Part shown: in pieces, positions 1 to 9,247 of the stretch
Layout of the letters: each line of letters starts with the position of its first letter
Position numbering within the stretch: the first letter of the stretch is position 1
NCBI GenBank assembly: GCA_018842655.1
Contig: JAGTWN010000004.1
Coordinates: forward strand, 1,984,001 to 2,048,000
Direction of reading: 5' to 3'
DNA from: Candidatus Pantoea haifensis
GTDB lineage: Bacteria; Pseudomonadota; Gammaproteobacteria; Enterobacterales; Enterobacteriaceae
Length of the DNA: 64,000 bases
The notes under the pieces: generated by a model
Database searches by the model: none
The model's input: the letters and a program-made list of their open reading frames with translations, nothing else
What the model was told of the DNA's origin: nothing
Translations under genes and position numbers: made by a program

Positions 1-98
1 GTGGTTAAGATACGCACCTTGCGTGATGACTTCTTACTAAAAAGAACATTGCCGCTGCGCAACTGTCTAAGGTCAGGCCTTCTCTACAGGATTAGATT

Positions 99-1562
99 AT
101 GTTGAACCGGTTTAAAAAAACGCTGCTTACCGCGCTCATTCCCGCGCTGACATTGACCAGTGTGCTCCCTGCCAGAGCAGATGTGAGCGATTCCTTACCG
201 GACATCGGCACCACTGCCGGTTCAACGCTATCCATTAACCAGGAACTGCAGATGGGGGATTTTTATGTGCGCCAGCTACGCGCCAGTGCCCCCTTAATTA
301 ATGATCCGCTTTTGAATCAATATATTAATCAGCTTGGTCAGCGCCTGGTTGCGCATGCGGATGCGGTAAAAACCCCCTTTCACTTTTTCCTGATTCAAAA
401 TGATGAACTGAACGCCTTCGCTTTCTTTGGCGGGAATGTTGTGCTGCATGCCGCATTGTTTCGCTTCACAGAAAATGAAAGCCAGCTGGCCTCGGTAATC
501 GCGCACGAAATATCCCACGTTACCCAGCGCCATCTGGCTCGCGCCATGGAAGATCAAAAACGCAATGCTCCCCTGACCTGGGTAGGCGCGCTGGGATCGA
601 TCCTGTTAGCCATGGCGAATCCGCAGGCCGGTATGGCGGCACTCACCGGTACGCTGGCGGGCACCCAGCAAGGCCTGATTAGCTTTACCCAAGGCAACGA
701 GCAGGAAGCGGATCGCATTGGCATTCAGGTGTTACAGCGGGCGGGATTTGATCCACAAGCCATGCCAAACTTTTTACAAAAGCTGGCCGATCAAACACGT
801 TTCTCTTCTAAGCCACCTGAAATTTTGCTCACTCACCCGTTACCGGACAGCCGCCTTGCCGATGCCCGTAACCGTGCGAATCAAATGCGTCCCGTGGTGG
901 TGCAATCTTCAGAAGATTTCTATTTCGCAAAAGTGCGTTTGCTGGGCATGTATGCCACCGGTCGTAACCAGCTTACGGATGAATTGTTAACGCAGTACGC
1001 TAATGGCAATGCACGCGAACAGCTGGCGTCACAATATGGTAAAGCGGTGCAGTTTTTGCAGGCTAAAAACTTCGCTAATGCGAAAAAGATCATTGCTCCC
1101 CTGCTGGCAAAACAGCCCGGTAACGTCTGGTTTCTCGATATCATGTCAGACATTGAAATCGGCCTGAATCAACCGCAGCAGGCTATTACATTGCTGAATA
1201 ACGCCAGCGGCGTTAAAAACAGTCCGGTGGTGCAACTGAACCTGGCAAATGCCTACGTCGAAGCGAAGCAGCCCGCCAATGCCAGTCGCATTCTTAATCG
1301 TTATACCTGGGCGAATAAAGACGATCCCAACGGTTGGGATTTACTGGCGCAGGCCTCGGCTCAGCAAGGCTTAAATGATGAAGAGTTGTCGGCGCGGGCA
1401 GAGAGCCTGGCGTTGAACGGACAGCTTGATCAGGCAATTTCCGCCCTGAGCAGCGCCAGTGCGCAGGTGCCGCTCGGCAGCCTGAAACAGGCGCGCTATG
1501 ATGCCCGTATCGATCAGTTACGCCAGTTGCAACAACGCTTCAAACAGTATCAAAAAGGATAA
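99..1562 (+). CDS. bepA: BepA, periplasmic M48 metalloprotease/chaperone for outer-membrane assembly
   Basis: BepA is a periplasmic zinc protease that helps LptD and BAM-dependent outer-membrane assembly and degrades stalled LptD. Residues 1-27 form a signal peptide ending in ARA. The zinc motif HEISH lies at 136-140, a third ligand Glu is at about 201 (EQEAD), and the regulatory His lies in [10 protein letters not shown] near 246. The C-terminal third (about 310-487) is TPR-like. At 487 aa it matches the E. coli protein. An AGGA Shine-Dalgarno precedes the ATG. The gene is followed after 5 bases by yfgD, as in E. coli. Confidence 0.96.
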   Translation: MLNRFKKTLLTALIPALTLTSVLPARADVSDSLPDIGTTAGSTLSINQELQMGDFYVRQLRASAPLINDPLLNQYINQLGQRLVAHADAVKTPFHFFLIQNDELNAFAFFGGNVVLHAALFRFTENESQLASVIAHEISHVTQRHLARAMEDQKRNAPLTWVGALGSILLAMANPQAGMAALTGTLAGTQQGLISFTQGNEQEADRIGIQVLQRAGFDPQAMPNFLQKLADQTRFSSKPPEILLTHPLPDSRLADARNRANQMRPVVVQSSEDFYFAKVRLLGMYATGRNQLTDELLTQYANGNAREQLASQYGKAVQFLQAKNFANAKKIIAPLLAKQPGNVWFLDIMSDIEIGLNQPQQAITLLNNASGVKNSPVVQLNLANAYVEAKQPANASRILNRYTWANKDDPNGWDLLAQASAQQGLNDEELSARAESLALNGQLDQAISALSSASAQVPLGSLKQARYDARIDQLRQLQQRFKQYQKG

Positions 1563-1567
1563 CTATT

Positions 1568-1915
1568 ATGGTGACCATTTATCACAATCCGCGCTGTAGC
1601 AAGAGCCGGGAAACGCTGGCGCTGTTGCAGCAGCACGGTGTTGAACCTGACGTTGTGCTCTATCTGGAAACGCCGCCGGATCGTGAAACAGTACAAATTT
1701 TGCTGAAAAAATTGGGCATGACGAGCGCCCGCCAACTGATGCGCACCAGAGAGGATCTGTATAAAACTCTGGCATTGGGAGACAGCGAAAAAAGTGAAAG
1801 CGAACTGATTGAGGCGCTGGTCGCCCATCCAAAACTGATTGAGCGTCCTGTCGTGATTAAAGGTGAGCAGGCGCGACTGGGACGCCCGCCAGAAGCGGTA
1901 CTTGATATTCTTTAG
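1568..1915 (+). CDS. yfgD: YfgD, ArsC-family thioredoxin-fold reductase
   Basis: This 115-aa protein belongs to the ArsC/Spx thioredoxin-fold family, annotated as glutaredoxin-dependent arsenate reductase. The single redox Cys is at residue 10 in NPRCSKSR, and the typical RPVVIKG segment follows near residue 96. It lies 5 bases after bepA, so the two are probably cotranscribed. No arsB or arsR is adjacent, so arsenate is not clearly the physiological substrate. Its 3' end overlaps the end of the convergent hda gene by 4 bases. Confidence 0.9.
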   Translation: MVTIYHNPRCSKSRETLALLQQHGVEPDVVLYLETPPDRETVQILLKKLGMTSARQLMRTREDLYKTLALGDSEKSESELIEALVAHPKLIERPVVIKGEQARLGRPPEAVLDIL

Positions 1916-2612
1916 AGGCCGAGCGTCTCTTTAACAAACGGAATGGTTAATTTGCGCTGGGCGCTGATTGAAGCCCGATCGAGCCGATCCAGCGTTTCAA
2001 ACAGCGTGCGCATTTCGCGATCGAGTCGTTTCAACATAAAGCGGCCCACATCTTCGGGTAGCTCAAACCCACGCAGCCCGGCACGTAATTGCAGCGCCTG
2101 TAATTTATCTTCATCAGACAACGGCTGTAATCGGTAAATTTGCCCCCAGTCCAGGCGTGACGCCAAATCGGGAAGCTGTAAATTGAGCTGGCGTGGCGGG
2201 CGATCGCCCGTGATCAGCAAGCGGGTATTACCGGTTTCCAGAATGCGGTTATAGAGATCAAAAATCGCCATTTCCCATTCTGCTTCACCCGCAATACATT
2301 CAATATTATCGATGCACACCAGCGGCAGCTGTTCCATGCCATCCAACACTTCCGGCACGAACCAGGTGCGTTTGTCTAGCGGGACATATCCCACCGCTTC
2401 ACCGCGTGCCGACATTTCCGCACAGGCAGCGTGCAGCAAATGACTCCGGCCTCCGCCTTCGCGTGACCAGAAATAGAGATAGCTACCATGGTGTTGGCTG
2501 AGTGCGCCTTTGAGCGCGGCAATCAGCGACGGGTTTTCCCCGGCCAGAAGCTGGCAAAGGTTTCGTCGTCAGGTAAATAGAGTGGCAATGACAATTGTGC
2601 CGGCGTGTTCAG
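1912..2612 (-). CDS. hda: Hda, regulatory inactivator of DnaA (frameshifted in this sequence)
   Basis: Hda is an AAA+ protein that, with the DNA-loaded beta clamp, stimulates hydrolysis of DnaA-bound ATP to stop re-initiation. The clamp-binding motif QLSLPL is at residues 6-11. I place the start at a CTG (2612), preceded by a GAGG Shine-Dalgarno, which gives 233 aa, the E. coli length; a GTG two codons upstream is an alternative. The reading frame breaks at a C4 run (2538-2541), where one base is missing between FWPG and ENPSL. Downstream of it, from [11 protein letters not shown] to the C-terminus, the protein is intact. I infer a sequencing error. uraA lies 52 bases upstream on the same strand. 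Confidence 0.9.
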
Positions 2613-2664
2613 AAGCACCTCAGCAAGCGAACAAGCTAAAAAACCGGAGAAGTCTACCACAGTT

Positions 2665-3989
2665 TTAGAAAAGAGATGAATGGGGCTTCCCTGCCCCGCG
2701 ATGGTGTTTAGTGACCGCTTTTTCTTCAGCGTCCAGCACCACTTCTTCCGGGCGTAGTAATGAAATGACCCGGAAAATCAGCGCCAGGCCAACACCAACA
2801 AGGGTCGCCAGCGCCATGCCTTTCAATTCAGCGGCACCAATGTGTACTTTCGCGCCGCTCACGCCAATGATCAAAATCACCGAAGTCAGGATCAGGTTTT
2901 GTGCTTTGTTGTAATCCACTTTTGATTCGATCAGCACACGGATACCGGAAGCGCCGATTACGCCATACAGCAGCAATGAGACGCCGCCCATTACCGGCAC
3001 CGGGATCGCCTGAATAGCCGCAGCCAGTTTACCGACACAGGAGAGCAAAATAGCCAGAATCGCTGCTCCGCCAATCACCCAGGTGCTGTAAACGCGGGTG
3101 ATGGCCATCACGCCGATATTTTCGCCATAGGTGGTGTTCGGTGTAGAACCGAAGAAGCCGGAAATCATGGTAGAAAACCCGTTGGCAAACATTGAACGAT
3201 GCAAACCGGGATCGCGAATTAAATCTTTTTTCACGATATTGGCGGTAACCACCAGATGTCCGACGTGTTCGGCAATCACAACCAGCGCCGCAGGCAGAAT
3301 AGTCAGCATCGCTACCCACTCAAAGCGTGGCGTATAAAAAGTCGGAAGCGCAAACCACGGCGCGTTATACACGCCGCTCCAGTCGACGATGCCCATAAAG
3401 AAAGAGAGTGCGTACCCCACCAGCACCCCAACCAGAATAGGAATGATGGCGAGGAAACCGCGAAACAGCACCGAACCGAATACCGTAACGGCCAGCGTAA
3501 CCAGCGAAATGATCACTGTTTTACTGTCTGGCGCACTGCCTTCTGTTGGTAGCAGGCCCGCCATGTTTGCTGCTACACCTGCCAGCTCCAGACCGATCAC
3601 GGCAACAATCGCGCCCATTGCCGCAGGCGGAAACATCACGTCGAGCCAGCCGGTGCCCGCTTTTTTACCACCAGCGCCACGATACAAAACAGCAGGCCAC
3701 ACAAGATAAACCCGCCCAGTGCGACTTCGTAACCGAGCGGCAACAGCAACAGCACCGGTGAAATAAAGGCAAAGCTGGAGCCTAAATAGGCCGGGATTTT
3801 ACCTTTACAGATAAACAGATAGAGAAGCGTGCCGATGCCATTAAACAGCAACACCGTAGCCGGGTTGATGTGAAAAAGAATCGGCACCAGCACCGTCGCA
3901 CCAAACATGGCGAACAGATGTTGCAGGCTGAGTGGAATGGTTTTCAGTAACGGCGGTCTTTCGTTAACGCCGATGGCACGACGAGTCAT
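2665..3989 (-). CDS. uraA: UraA, uracil:proton symporter (frameshifted in this sequence)
   Basis: UraA is an inner-membrane NCS2-family transporter importing uracil with protons. The N-terminal part (MTRRAIGV through LVVKK) and the remaining part (AGTGWLDV to the C-terminus) are in different frames. Adding one base to the T6 run at 3661-3666 restores a continuous, E. coli-like protein of about 440 aa. The start at 3989 is chosen because GGGGA sits 6 bases upstream; the ATG at 3992 is too close. It lies downstream of upp on the same strand, with a terminator and a long spacer between them. Confidence 0.93.
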
Positions 3990-4263
3990 CATTTATCCCC
4001 TTTCCCCGCTGTTCTTCAGGCTGGCGGACGTTGGCCGCTTTCGTTCACCCGAATGACTCAGAGAGATTGATTGTTGTGTTTTTGGCTAAAAAAAGCCGAC
4101 TCTGTGGTCGGCGTTATTAAAATTTTTTCTGCATGAACAGGCCGGGCGCAATAGATGAAGATAATGTGCTGCCAGCGCAAAGAAACGTCGCGTACGGAGG
4201 TACGAGAAGATTTCGAGCCCTGCCCGAAAACAAAGTGACAAGCAACGTCGCCCGGAACGATCA
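3990..4263 (-). other. Long upp-uraA spacer of unknown content
   Basis: This gap is far longer than I recall for the E. coli upp-uraA junction. It holds the upp terminator at 4088-4112. The 150 bases between that hairpin and the upp stop contain two imperfect copies of GCGACGTT(T/G)CTT (minus strand) and a small CGTAC/GTACG hairpin, but no convincing coding sequence. It could be an intergenic repeat or a processed 3' UTR RNA. Confidence 0.3.
4088..4112 (-). terminator. Rho-independent terminator after upp
   Basis: Read on the minus strand this is a 6-bp stem GCCGAC/GTCGGC with a 6-base loop followed by seven T. It lies between upp and uraA, so uraA expression from the upp promoter probably depends on partial readthrough. 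Confidence 0.8.
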
Positions 4264-4890
4264 TTATTTTGTGCCGAAAATCTTATCCCCGGCATCGCCA
4301 AGGCCCGGAATAATGTAACCTTTCTCGTTCAGTCCCTGATCGACCGAGGCGGTGTACAGCTCAACATCCGGGTGCGCTTTTTCCAGTGCCGCGATCCCTT
4401 CCGGCGCAGCCACCAGCACCAGCACCTTAATGCTGCTGCAACCGGCTTTCTTCAGCAGGTCGATGGTGGCGATCATTGAGCCACCGGTAGCCAGCATCGG
4501 ATCAACAACCAGTGCCAGACGCTCTTCAATATTAGAAACCAGTTTCTGGAAATAAGGCACTGGCTCCAGCGTTTCTTCGTCACGGTAGATGCCAACTACG
4601 CTGATGCGTGCGCTTGGTACATGCTCCAGCACACCTTCCATCATGCCAAGGCCCGCACGCAGGATCGGTACAACCGTGATTTTTTTACCTTTGATTTGAT
4701 CGACTTGCACCGGGCCGTTCCAGCCCTCAATCGTTACGCTTTCGGTTTCCAGGTCAGCGGTGGCTTCGTAGGTCAGCAGACTGCCGACCTCAGATGCCAG
4801 CTCGCGGAAACGCTTCGTGCTGATATCATGCTCACGCATCAGGCCCAGTTTATGTTTGACCAGCGGGTGTTTAACTTCCACGATCTTCAT
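4264..4890 (-). CDS. upp: Upp, uracil phosphoribosyltransferase
   Basis: Upp makes UMP from uracil and PRPP in pyrimidine salvage. The 208-aa length equals the E. coli enzyme. The PRPP-binding loop DPMLATGGS is near residue 130, and the C-terminal uracil-binding segment [12 protein letters not shown] is intact. A GGGAG Shine-Dalgarno precedes the ATG. The gene is divergent from purM. Its promoter carries the T-tract known from E. coli to make upp expression UTP-sensitive, listed separately. Confidence 0.97.
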   Translation of the reverse strand: MKIVEVKHPLVKHKLGLMREHDISTKRFRELASEVGSLLTYEATADLETESVTIEGWNGPVQVDQIKGKKITVVPILRAGLGMMEGVLEHVPSARISVVGIYRDEETLEPVPYFQKLVSNIEERLALVVDPMLATGGSMIATIDLLKKAGCSSIKVLVLVAAPEGIAALEKAHPDVELYTASVDQGLNEKGYIIPGLGDAGDKIFGTK

Positions 4891-4916
4891 TGTTGTTCTC
4901 CCGGAATGAGTTGAGC

Positions 4917-4937
4917 TAAAAAAATCGCGGGATTATA
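4917..4937 (-). promoter_or_regulatory. upp promoter -10 and UTP-sensitive initial transcribed tract
   Basis: On the minus strand a perfect TATAAT (4937-4932) is followed, after 5 bases, by GATTTTTTTAG. The same layout in E. coli upp (start at G or A before a long T run) permits reiterative transcription at high UTP, which aborts productive initiation. The resemblance is seen; regulation here is inferred. The T count (7) may be under-called like other homopolymers in the window. Confidence 0.75.
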
Positions 4938-5038
4938 CCGCCTTTTTGCCTGCGCGCCATATGTCGTTGTGCAAAGTGAAAACTTTTGCCGTCATAAAAT
5001 AAGGATTGATGAAAATTGCACAGTGCGCAATCTGAGAC

Positions 5039-5054
5039 TCGCAAACGTTTGCCT
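5039..5054 (+). promoter_or_regulatory. PurR operator of purMN
   Basis: The core GCAAACGTTTGC (5041-5052) is a perfect palindrome matching the centre of the PurR consensus. It lies about 65 bases upstream of the purM GTG. A TAGAAT at 5062-5067 may be the -10 element. Confidence 0.85.
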
Positions 5055-5117
5055 GCGCTGTTAGAATTGCCGCGCTTTATTTTAACCACCAACCGCAACT
5101 CGCGTGGGGACCTCGCA

Positions 5118-6158
5118 GTGACCGACAAGACCTCTCTCAGCTACAAAGACGCCGGCGTTGATATTGATGCTGGTAACGCTCTGGTTGACCGTATTAAAGG
5201 CGTAGTGAAAAAGACTCGTCGCCCGGAAGTCATGGGTGGACTGGGCGGTTTCGGTGCGCTTTGTGCGCTGCCGCAAAAATACCGTGAACCGGTGCTGGTC
5301 TCCGGGACCGATGGCGTAGGCACCAAGCTGCGTCTGGCGATGGACCTGAAGCGCCATGATGCTATCGGCGTTGATCTGGTTGCGATGTGTGTAAATGATC
5401 TGGTGGTGCAAGGCGCTGAGCCGTTGTTCTTCCTGGATTACTACGCCACCGGCAAGCTGGACGTAGAAACCGCATCAGCCGTGATCACCGGCATTGCCGA
5501 AGGCTGTCTGCAATCGGGTTGTGCGCTGGTCGGCGGCGAAACCGCTGAAATGCCAGGCATGTACCACGGCGAAGATTACGATGTCGCGGGTTTCTGTGTT
5601 GGTGTGGTTGAGAAGTCAGACATTATTGACGGCAGCAAAGTACAGGATGGTGATGTGCTGATCGCGCTGGGTTCAAGCGGCCCGCACTCTAACGGTTATT
5701 CGCTGGTGCGCAAGATCCTGGAAGTGAGCAACACCGATCCGCTGGTTGAGCAGCTGGATGGTAAACCGCTGGCCGATCACCTGCTGGAACCGACGCGCAT
5801 CTACGTGAAAAACATTCTGAGCCTGATTGAGCAGATTGATGTGCATGCTATCGCCCACCTGACCGGTGGTGGCTTCTGGGAAAACATTCCACGCGTCCTG
5901 CCTGATAATACGCAAGCGGTGATTGACGAGAAAAGCTGGCAGTGGCCGTCAGTATTTACCTGGTTGCAGCAAGCGGGTAACGTCAGCCGTCACGAAATGT
6001 ATCGCACCTTTAACTGCGGTGTGGGCATGGTGATCGCGCTGAGTCCGGCTGATGCTGACAAAGCGGTTGAACTGATGAGCGCCGCAGGTGAGCAGGCGTG
6101 GAAAATCGGTGTGATCAACGCCTCTGAGGCTGAAGAGCGTGTGGTTATCAACGCATGA
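5118..6158 (+). CDS. purM: PurM, phosphoribosylformylglycinamidine cyclo-ligase (AIR synthetase)
   Basis: PurM closes FGAM to AIR using ATP, step five of purine synthesis. I choose the GTG at 5118, which gives [16 protein letters not shown] at the N-terminus, a GGGGA Shine-Dalgarno 8 bases upstream, and 346 aa, close to E. coli. Longer in-frame extensions upstream would run through the PurR operator. The hallmark [11 protein letters not shown] and [11 protein letters not shown] segments are present. Its stop overlaps the purN start by 4 bases (ATGA), indicating translational coupling. Confidence 0.96.
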   Translation: MTDKTSLSYKDAGVDIDAGNALVDRIKGVVKKTRRPEVMGGLGGFGALCALPQKYREPVLVSGTDGVGTKLRLAMDLKRHDAIGVDLVAMCVNDLVVQGAEPLFFLDYYATGKLDVETASAVITGIAEGCLQSGCALVGGETAEMPGMYHGEDYDVAGFCVGVVEKSDIIDGSKVQDGDVLIALGSSGPHSNGYSLVRKILEVSNTDPLVEQLDGKPLADHLLEPTRIYVKNILSLIEQIDVHAIAHLTGGGFWENIPRVLPDNTQAVIDEKSWQWPSVFTWLQQAGNVSRHEMYRTFNCGVGMVIALSPADADKAVELMSAAGEQAWKIGVINASEAEERVVINA

Positions 6159-6793
6159 AAAAACTGGTTGTACTGATTTCCGGTAACGGAACTAACCTTC
6201 AGTCCATCCTCGACGCCTGCGCAAGCGGGCGTATTCACGGCAGCGTCGCTGCCGTGTTCAGCAACAAAGCTTCTGCTTATGGCCTGGTGCGTGCTCAGGA
6301 AGCTGGCATCCCTGGTCATTCGCTAGCGGCCAGCGCCTTTGCCGATCGTGAAGCCTTTGATCAGCAACTTATTGCCGGCATCGACGCTTACGCGCCTGAT
6401 GTCGTGGTGCTGGCGGGTTATATGCGCATTTTGAGCAGTGCCTTTGTTGCGCACTATCACGATCGCCTGCTGAATATTCACCCTTCCCTGCTGCCGAAAT
6501 ACCCCGGCCTGCATACCCATCGTCAGGCGCTGGAAAACGGCGATGTCGAGCACGGCACTTCCGTACACTTTGTGACCGACGAGCTGGATGGCGGCCCTGT
6601 TATTTTACAGGCCAAAGTGCCCGTGTTTGCTGAGGACAGCGAGGAGATCATCACGGAACGTGTTCAGCACCAGGAACACGCCATTTATCCGCTGGTGATT
6701 AACTGGTTTGTCGAAGGAAGACTGACGATGCGCGAAGGTAAAGCCTGGCTGGACGGTAAACCGTTACCGCCACAAGGTTACGCACACGATTGA
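6155..6793 (+). CDS. purN: PurN, phosphoribosylglycinamide formyltransferase
   Basis: PurN transfers a formyl group from 10-formyl-THF to GAR, step three of purine synthesis. The catalytic Asn-His pair lies in [12 protein letters not shown], and the catalytic Asp lies in the TDELDGGPV segment. The 212-aa length equals E. coli PurN. The gene forms an operon with purM through a 4-base overlap and ends at a strong terminator. Confidence 0.97.
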   Translation: MKKLVVLISGNGTNLQSILDACASGRIHGSVAAVFSNKASAYGLVRAQEAGIPGHSLAASAFADREAFDQQLIAGIDAYAPDVVVLAGYMRILSSAFVAHYHDRLLNIHPSLLPKYPGLHTHRQALENGDVEHGTSVHFVTDELDGGPVILQAKVPVFAEDSEEIITERVQHQEHAIYPLVINWFVEGRLTMREGKAWLDGKPLPPQGYAHD

Positions 6794-6800
6794 TCGATAA

Positions 6801-6826
6801 AGGAGAAGCCCTGGCTTCTCCTTTTT
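6801..6826. terminator. Bidirectional terminator between purN and pstB
   Basis: A 10-bp stem AGGAGAAGCC/GGCTTCTCCT is followed by TTTT on the plus strand. The minus strand gives a weaker U-tract (TTTATCG). It serves purMN and possibly the convergent pst genes. Confidence 0.8.
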
Positions 6827-6832
6827 ACAGCA

Positions 6833-7599
6833 TCAGCCGTAGCGTCCGGTGATGTAATCTTCAGTGCGGCGTAGTTTCGGCGTAGTAAAAATCCGGTCGG
6901 TTTCATCAAACTCAACCAACATGCCATTGTGCAAAAATGCGGTGTAATCCGACACCCGTGACGCCTGCTGCATGTTGTGTGTCACTAAGACCAGGGTGAA
7001 GTGCTGCTTCAGCGTGGTCATGAGTTCTTCAATGACCAGCGTCGAGATCGGATCCAGCGCCGAGGTCGGCTCATCCAGCAGCAGCACTTCCGGCTCGATA
7101 GCAATGGCACGGGCGATCACCAGTCGCTGCTGCTGACCGGTAGAAAGCGTTAATGCATTCTGACCAAGCTGATCTTTCACTTCACTCCATAACGCGGCTG
7201 CACGCAGCGCCCGCTCGCAGGCTTCATTAAGGATGCGTTTGTCACGCACGCCCTGTAAGCGCAGGCCATACACCACATTCTCATAAATAGATTTTGGGAA
7301 CGGATTAGGACGTTGAAAAACCATGCCAACGCGACGGCGCAGCGCAGACAAATCCTGAGCAGGTCGCATCACGGAGAGCTTATCAAGCAGCACTTCACCT
7401 TCGATACGGCAGTTATCAATGACATCATTCATGCGATTAAAACAGCGCAGCAGGGTTGATTTACCGCAGCCTGACGGCCCAATCAACGCGGTGATGCGGT
7501 TTTTGGCACCTGCAGTGAAATATCCTGCAGCGCCTGACGCTTGCCGTACCACAATGAGAGATGGTTAACGGTGAGCGCAAAGTCAGTTTCGGGCGTCAT
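6833..7599 (-). CDS. pstB: PstB-like phosphate ABC transporter ATPase (frameshifted in this sequence)
   Basis: This is the nucleotide-binding subunit of a phosphate-type ABC importer. Visible motifs are Walker [10 protein letters not shown], signature LSTGQQQR, Walker [13 protein letters not shown], and the family ending [10 protein letters not shown]. The signature has LSTGQ rather than the usual LSGGQ. The true start is the ATG at 7599 ([15 protein letters not shown]). One base is missing in the T5 run 7500-7504, between LQVPK and [10 protein letters not shown]. It is the last gene of the pstC-pstA-pstB set. It diverges clearly from E. coli PstB and is probably the second Pst-type system seen in some Enterobacterales. 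Confidence 0.88.
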
Positions 7600-7612
7600 A
7601 AGTCATAGCCTG

Positions 7613-9247
7613 TTAGTGAGTCATAAGGCGATAGCGTTCACGCAGGCGGTGACGCAGGCCCATTGCCAGCAAATTAAGCGACAGAATAATCAGTACCAGC
7701 AGCAACGCGGTCGCGAAGACCAGTGGCCGATCGGCTTCAATATTTGGACTCTGGAACGCCAAATCATAAATCTGGAAGCCAAGATGCATAAACTTGCGAT
7801 CGAGATGCAGGTAAGGAAACACGGCATCAACCGGCAGTTCTGGCACCATTTTTACTACGCCAACCAGCATCAGCGGCGCCGTTTCTCCCGCTGCCCGGGC
7901 AACCGCCAGAATTAACCCCGTCAGCATCGCCGGCACGGCCATCGGCAATACTACATACCATAAGGTTTCCGCCTGCGTAGCACCCAACGCCAGTGAACCC
8001 TGACGCTGGCTGTTTGGAATGCGCGACAGGCCCTCTTCGGTGGCAACAATCACTACCGGCAGCGTCAGCAACGCCAGCGTTAATGCCGCCCATAACAATC
8101 CCGGCGTACCAAACGTTGGATTGGGCAGCGCATGGCTAAAGAACAGCTGATCCAGCGTTCCGCCTATGCCCCAGACAAAAAAGCCCAGGCCGAAAACGCC
8201 ATATACAATAGAAGGCACCCCTGCCAGATTGACCACCGCAATGCGCACCAGCCGGGTTAAGGTATTGCGACCAGCATATTCATGCAGCCAGACGGCGGCG
8301 ATAACCCCTAACGGCATGACCACCACTGACATCAACAACACCATTAAAACTGTGCCAAAAATCGCTGGAAACGCGCCAGTTTCACTTTGCCCGTTCGCCG
8401 GTGAATCGCTGACAAACTGCCAGATCTGATGCAGGAAATGCTGGATTTTTTGCGGCACAGACAGCGCATTAGGTTTCCACGCACTCACAATCTCGGTTAA
8501 CGGAATGGTGTGAGTATTGCCCTGCACATCGCGCAACAGCAGTACATCACGCTGGCTCTCATGCTGTAAACCCGCCAGTTTAGTGCTGAGCTGATCGAAA
8601 CGGCGCTGTAACGCGGCCCGGTTCGCCTGATATTCAGACTGGCGCTGCAAATCAAACTGTTTCGCCTGCTGCTGCTGCTCTGCCTGCTCATCCAACATCT
8701 CCAGCTGGTTATTCAGGCGCGCCATATCTACCCGTCGAATGTCATTTGACTGACGGATCAACGCATGCACCTGTTCCAGCCGTTGTTGCAACAACGCATC
8801 GGGATTATTGGCTGTTAACACTTCATTATCTTCACGCAGGCCAACTACCCAGCCGTAAGCGTTGCCGTGGTTGCGGCGCTGCAATACAACAATATCTTCA
8901 GGCTGGCTAACATTTGCCGCTTGCTGGCTGAAGATGACGCGAAAATCGGGTGCATTCCAGTCGCGGTTGCCGGTTTTTACCAGATAGCGATGGACATGGC
9001 TGACATGCTGAAGTTGTTGATCGGCTGGCGCAGGAAAGCGTGGCTGATGCTCAATGGTTTCACCCAATAGCTGGGTTTCGCTGCCATCGGGCTGACTGAA
9101 CAGATAGAGATCCACAGGCTGCGGCCAGAAAGCGCGCGCACCTTGCCACGCCAGCAGCACAATCAGCAAGGCAAAAGCCAACAGGCAGACCGTGACGGCC
9201 CCGGCGGTAAGCCATCGCCAGCGATCGTTTTGTCGCATCGCCTTCAT
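7613..9247 (-). CDS. pstA: PstA-like phosphate ABC permease with large extracytoplasmic insert
   Basis: The C-terminal half is a standard MetI-type permease with the EAA loop LALGATQAETLWYVVLPMAVP. After the first membrane helix (about 16-36) there is an insert of roughly 230 residues, predicted extracytoplasmic, with a Gln-rich coiled coil (about 155-235). Classical E. coli PstA has about 296 aa; this protein has 544. It starts at an ATGA overlap with pstC, so the two are translationally coupled. The phosphate substrate is inferred from family and from the neighbouring ppk-ppx. Confidence 0.85.
   Translation of the reverse strand: MKAMRQNDRWRWLTAGAVTVCLLAFALLIVLLAWQGARAFWPQPVDLYLFSQPDGSETQLLGETIEHQPRFPAPADQQLQHVSHVHRYLVKTGNRDWNAPDFRVIFSQQAANVSQPEDIVVLQRRNHGNAYGWVVGLREDNEVLTANNPDALLQQRLEQVHALIRQSNDIRRVDMARLNNQLEMLDEQAEQQQQAKQFDLQRQSEYQANRAALQRRFDQLSTKLAGLQHESQRDVLLLRDVQGNTHTIPLTEIVSAWKPNALSVPQKIQHFLHQIWQFVSDSPANGQSETGAFPAIFGTVLMVLLMSVVVMPLGVIAAVWLHEYAGRNTLTRLVRIAVVNLAGVPSIVYGVFGLGFFVWGIGGTLDQLFFSHALPNPTFGTPGLLWAALTLALLTLPVVIVATEEGLSRIPNSQRQGSLALGATQAETLWYVVLPMAVPAMLTGLILAVARAAGETAPLMLVGVVKMVPELPVDAVFPYLHLDRKFMHLGFQIYDLAFQSPNIEADRPLVFATALLLVLIILSLNLLAMGLRHRLRERYRLMTH

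Noticed and set aside
4133-4318. Small ORFs on both strands in the upp-uraA spacer
   Set aside because: No ribosome site, no recognisable motif, and they run into the upp coding sequence.
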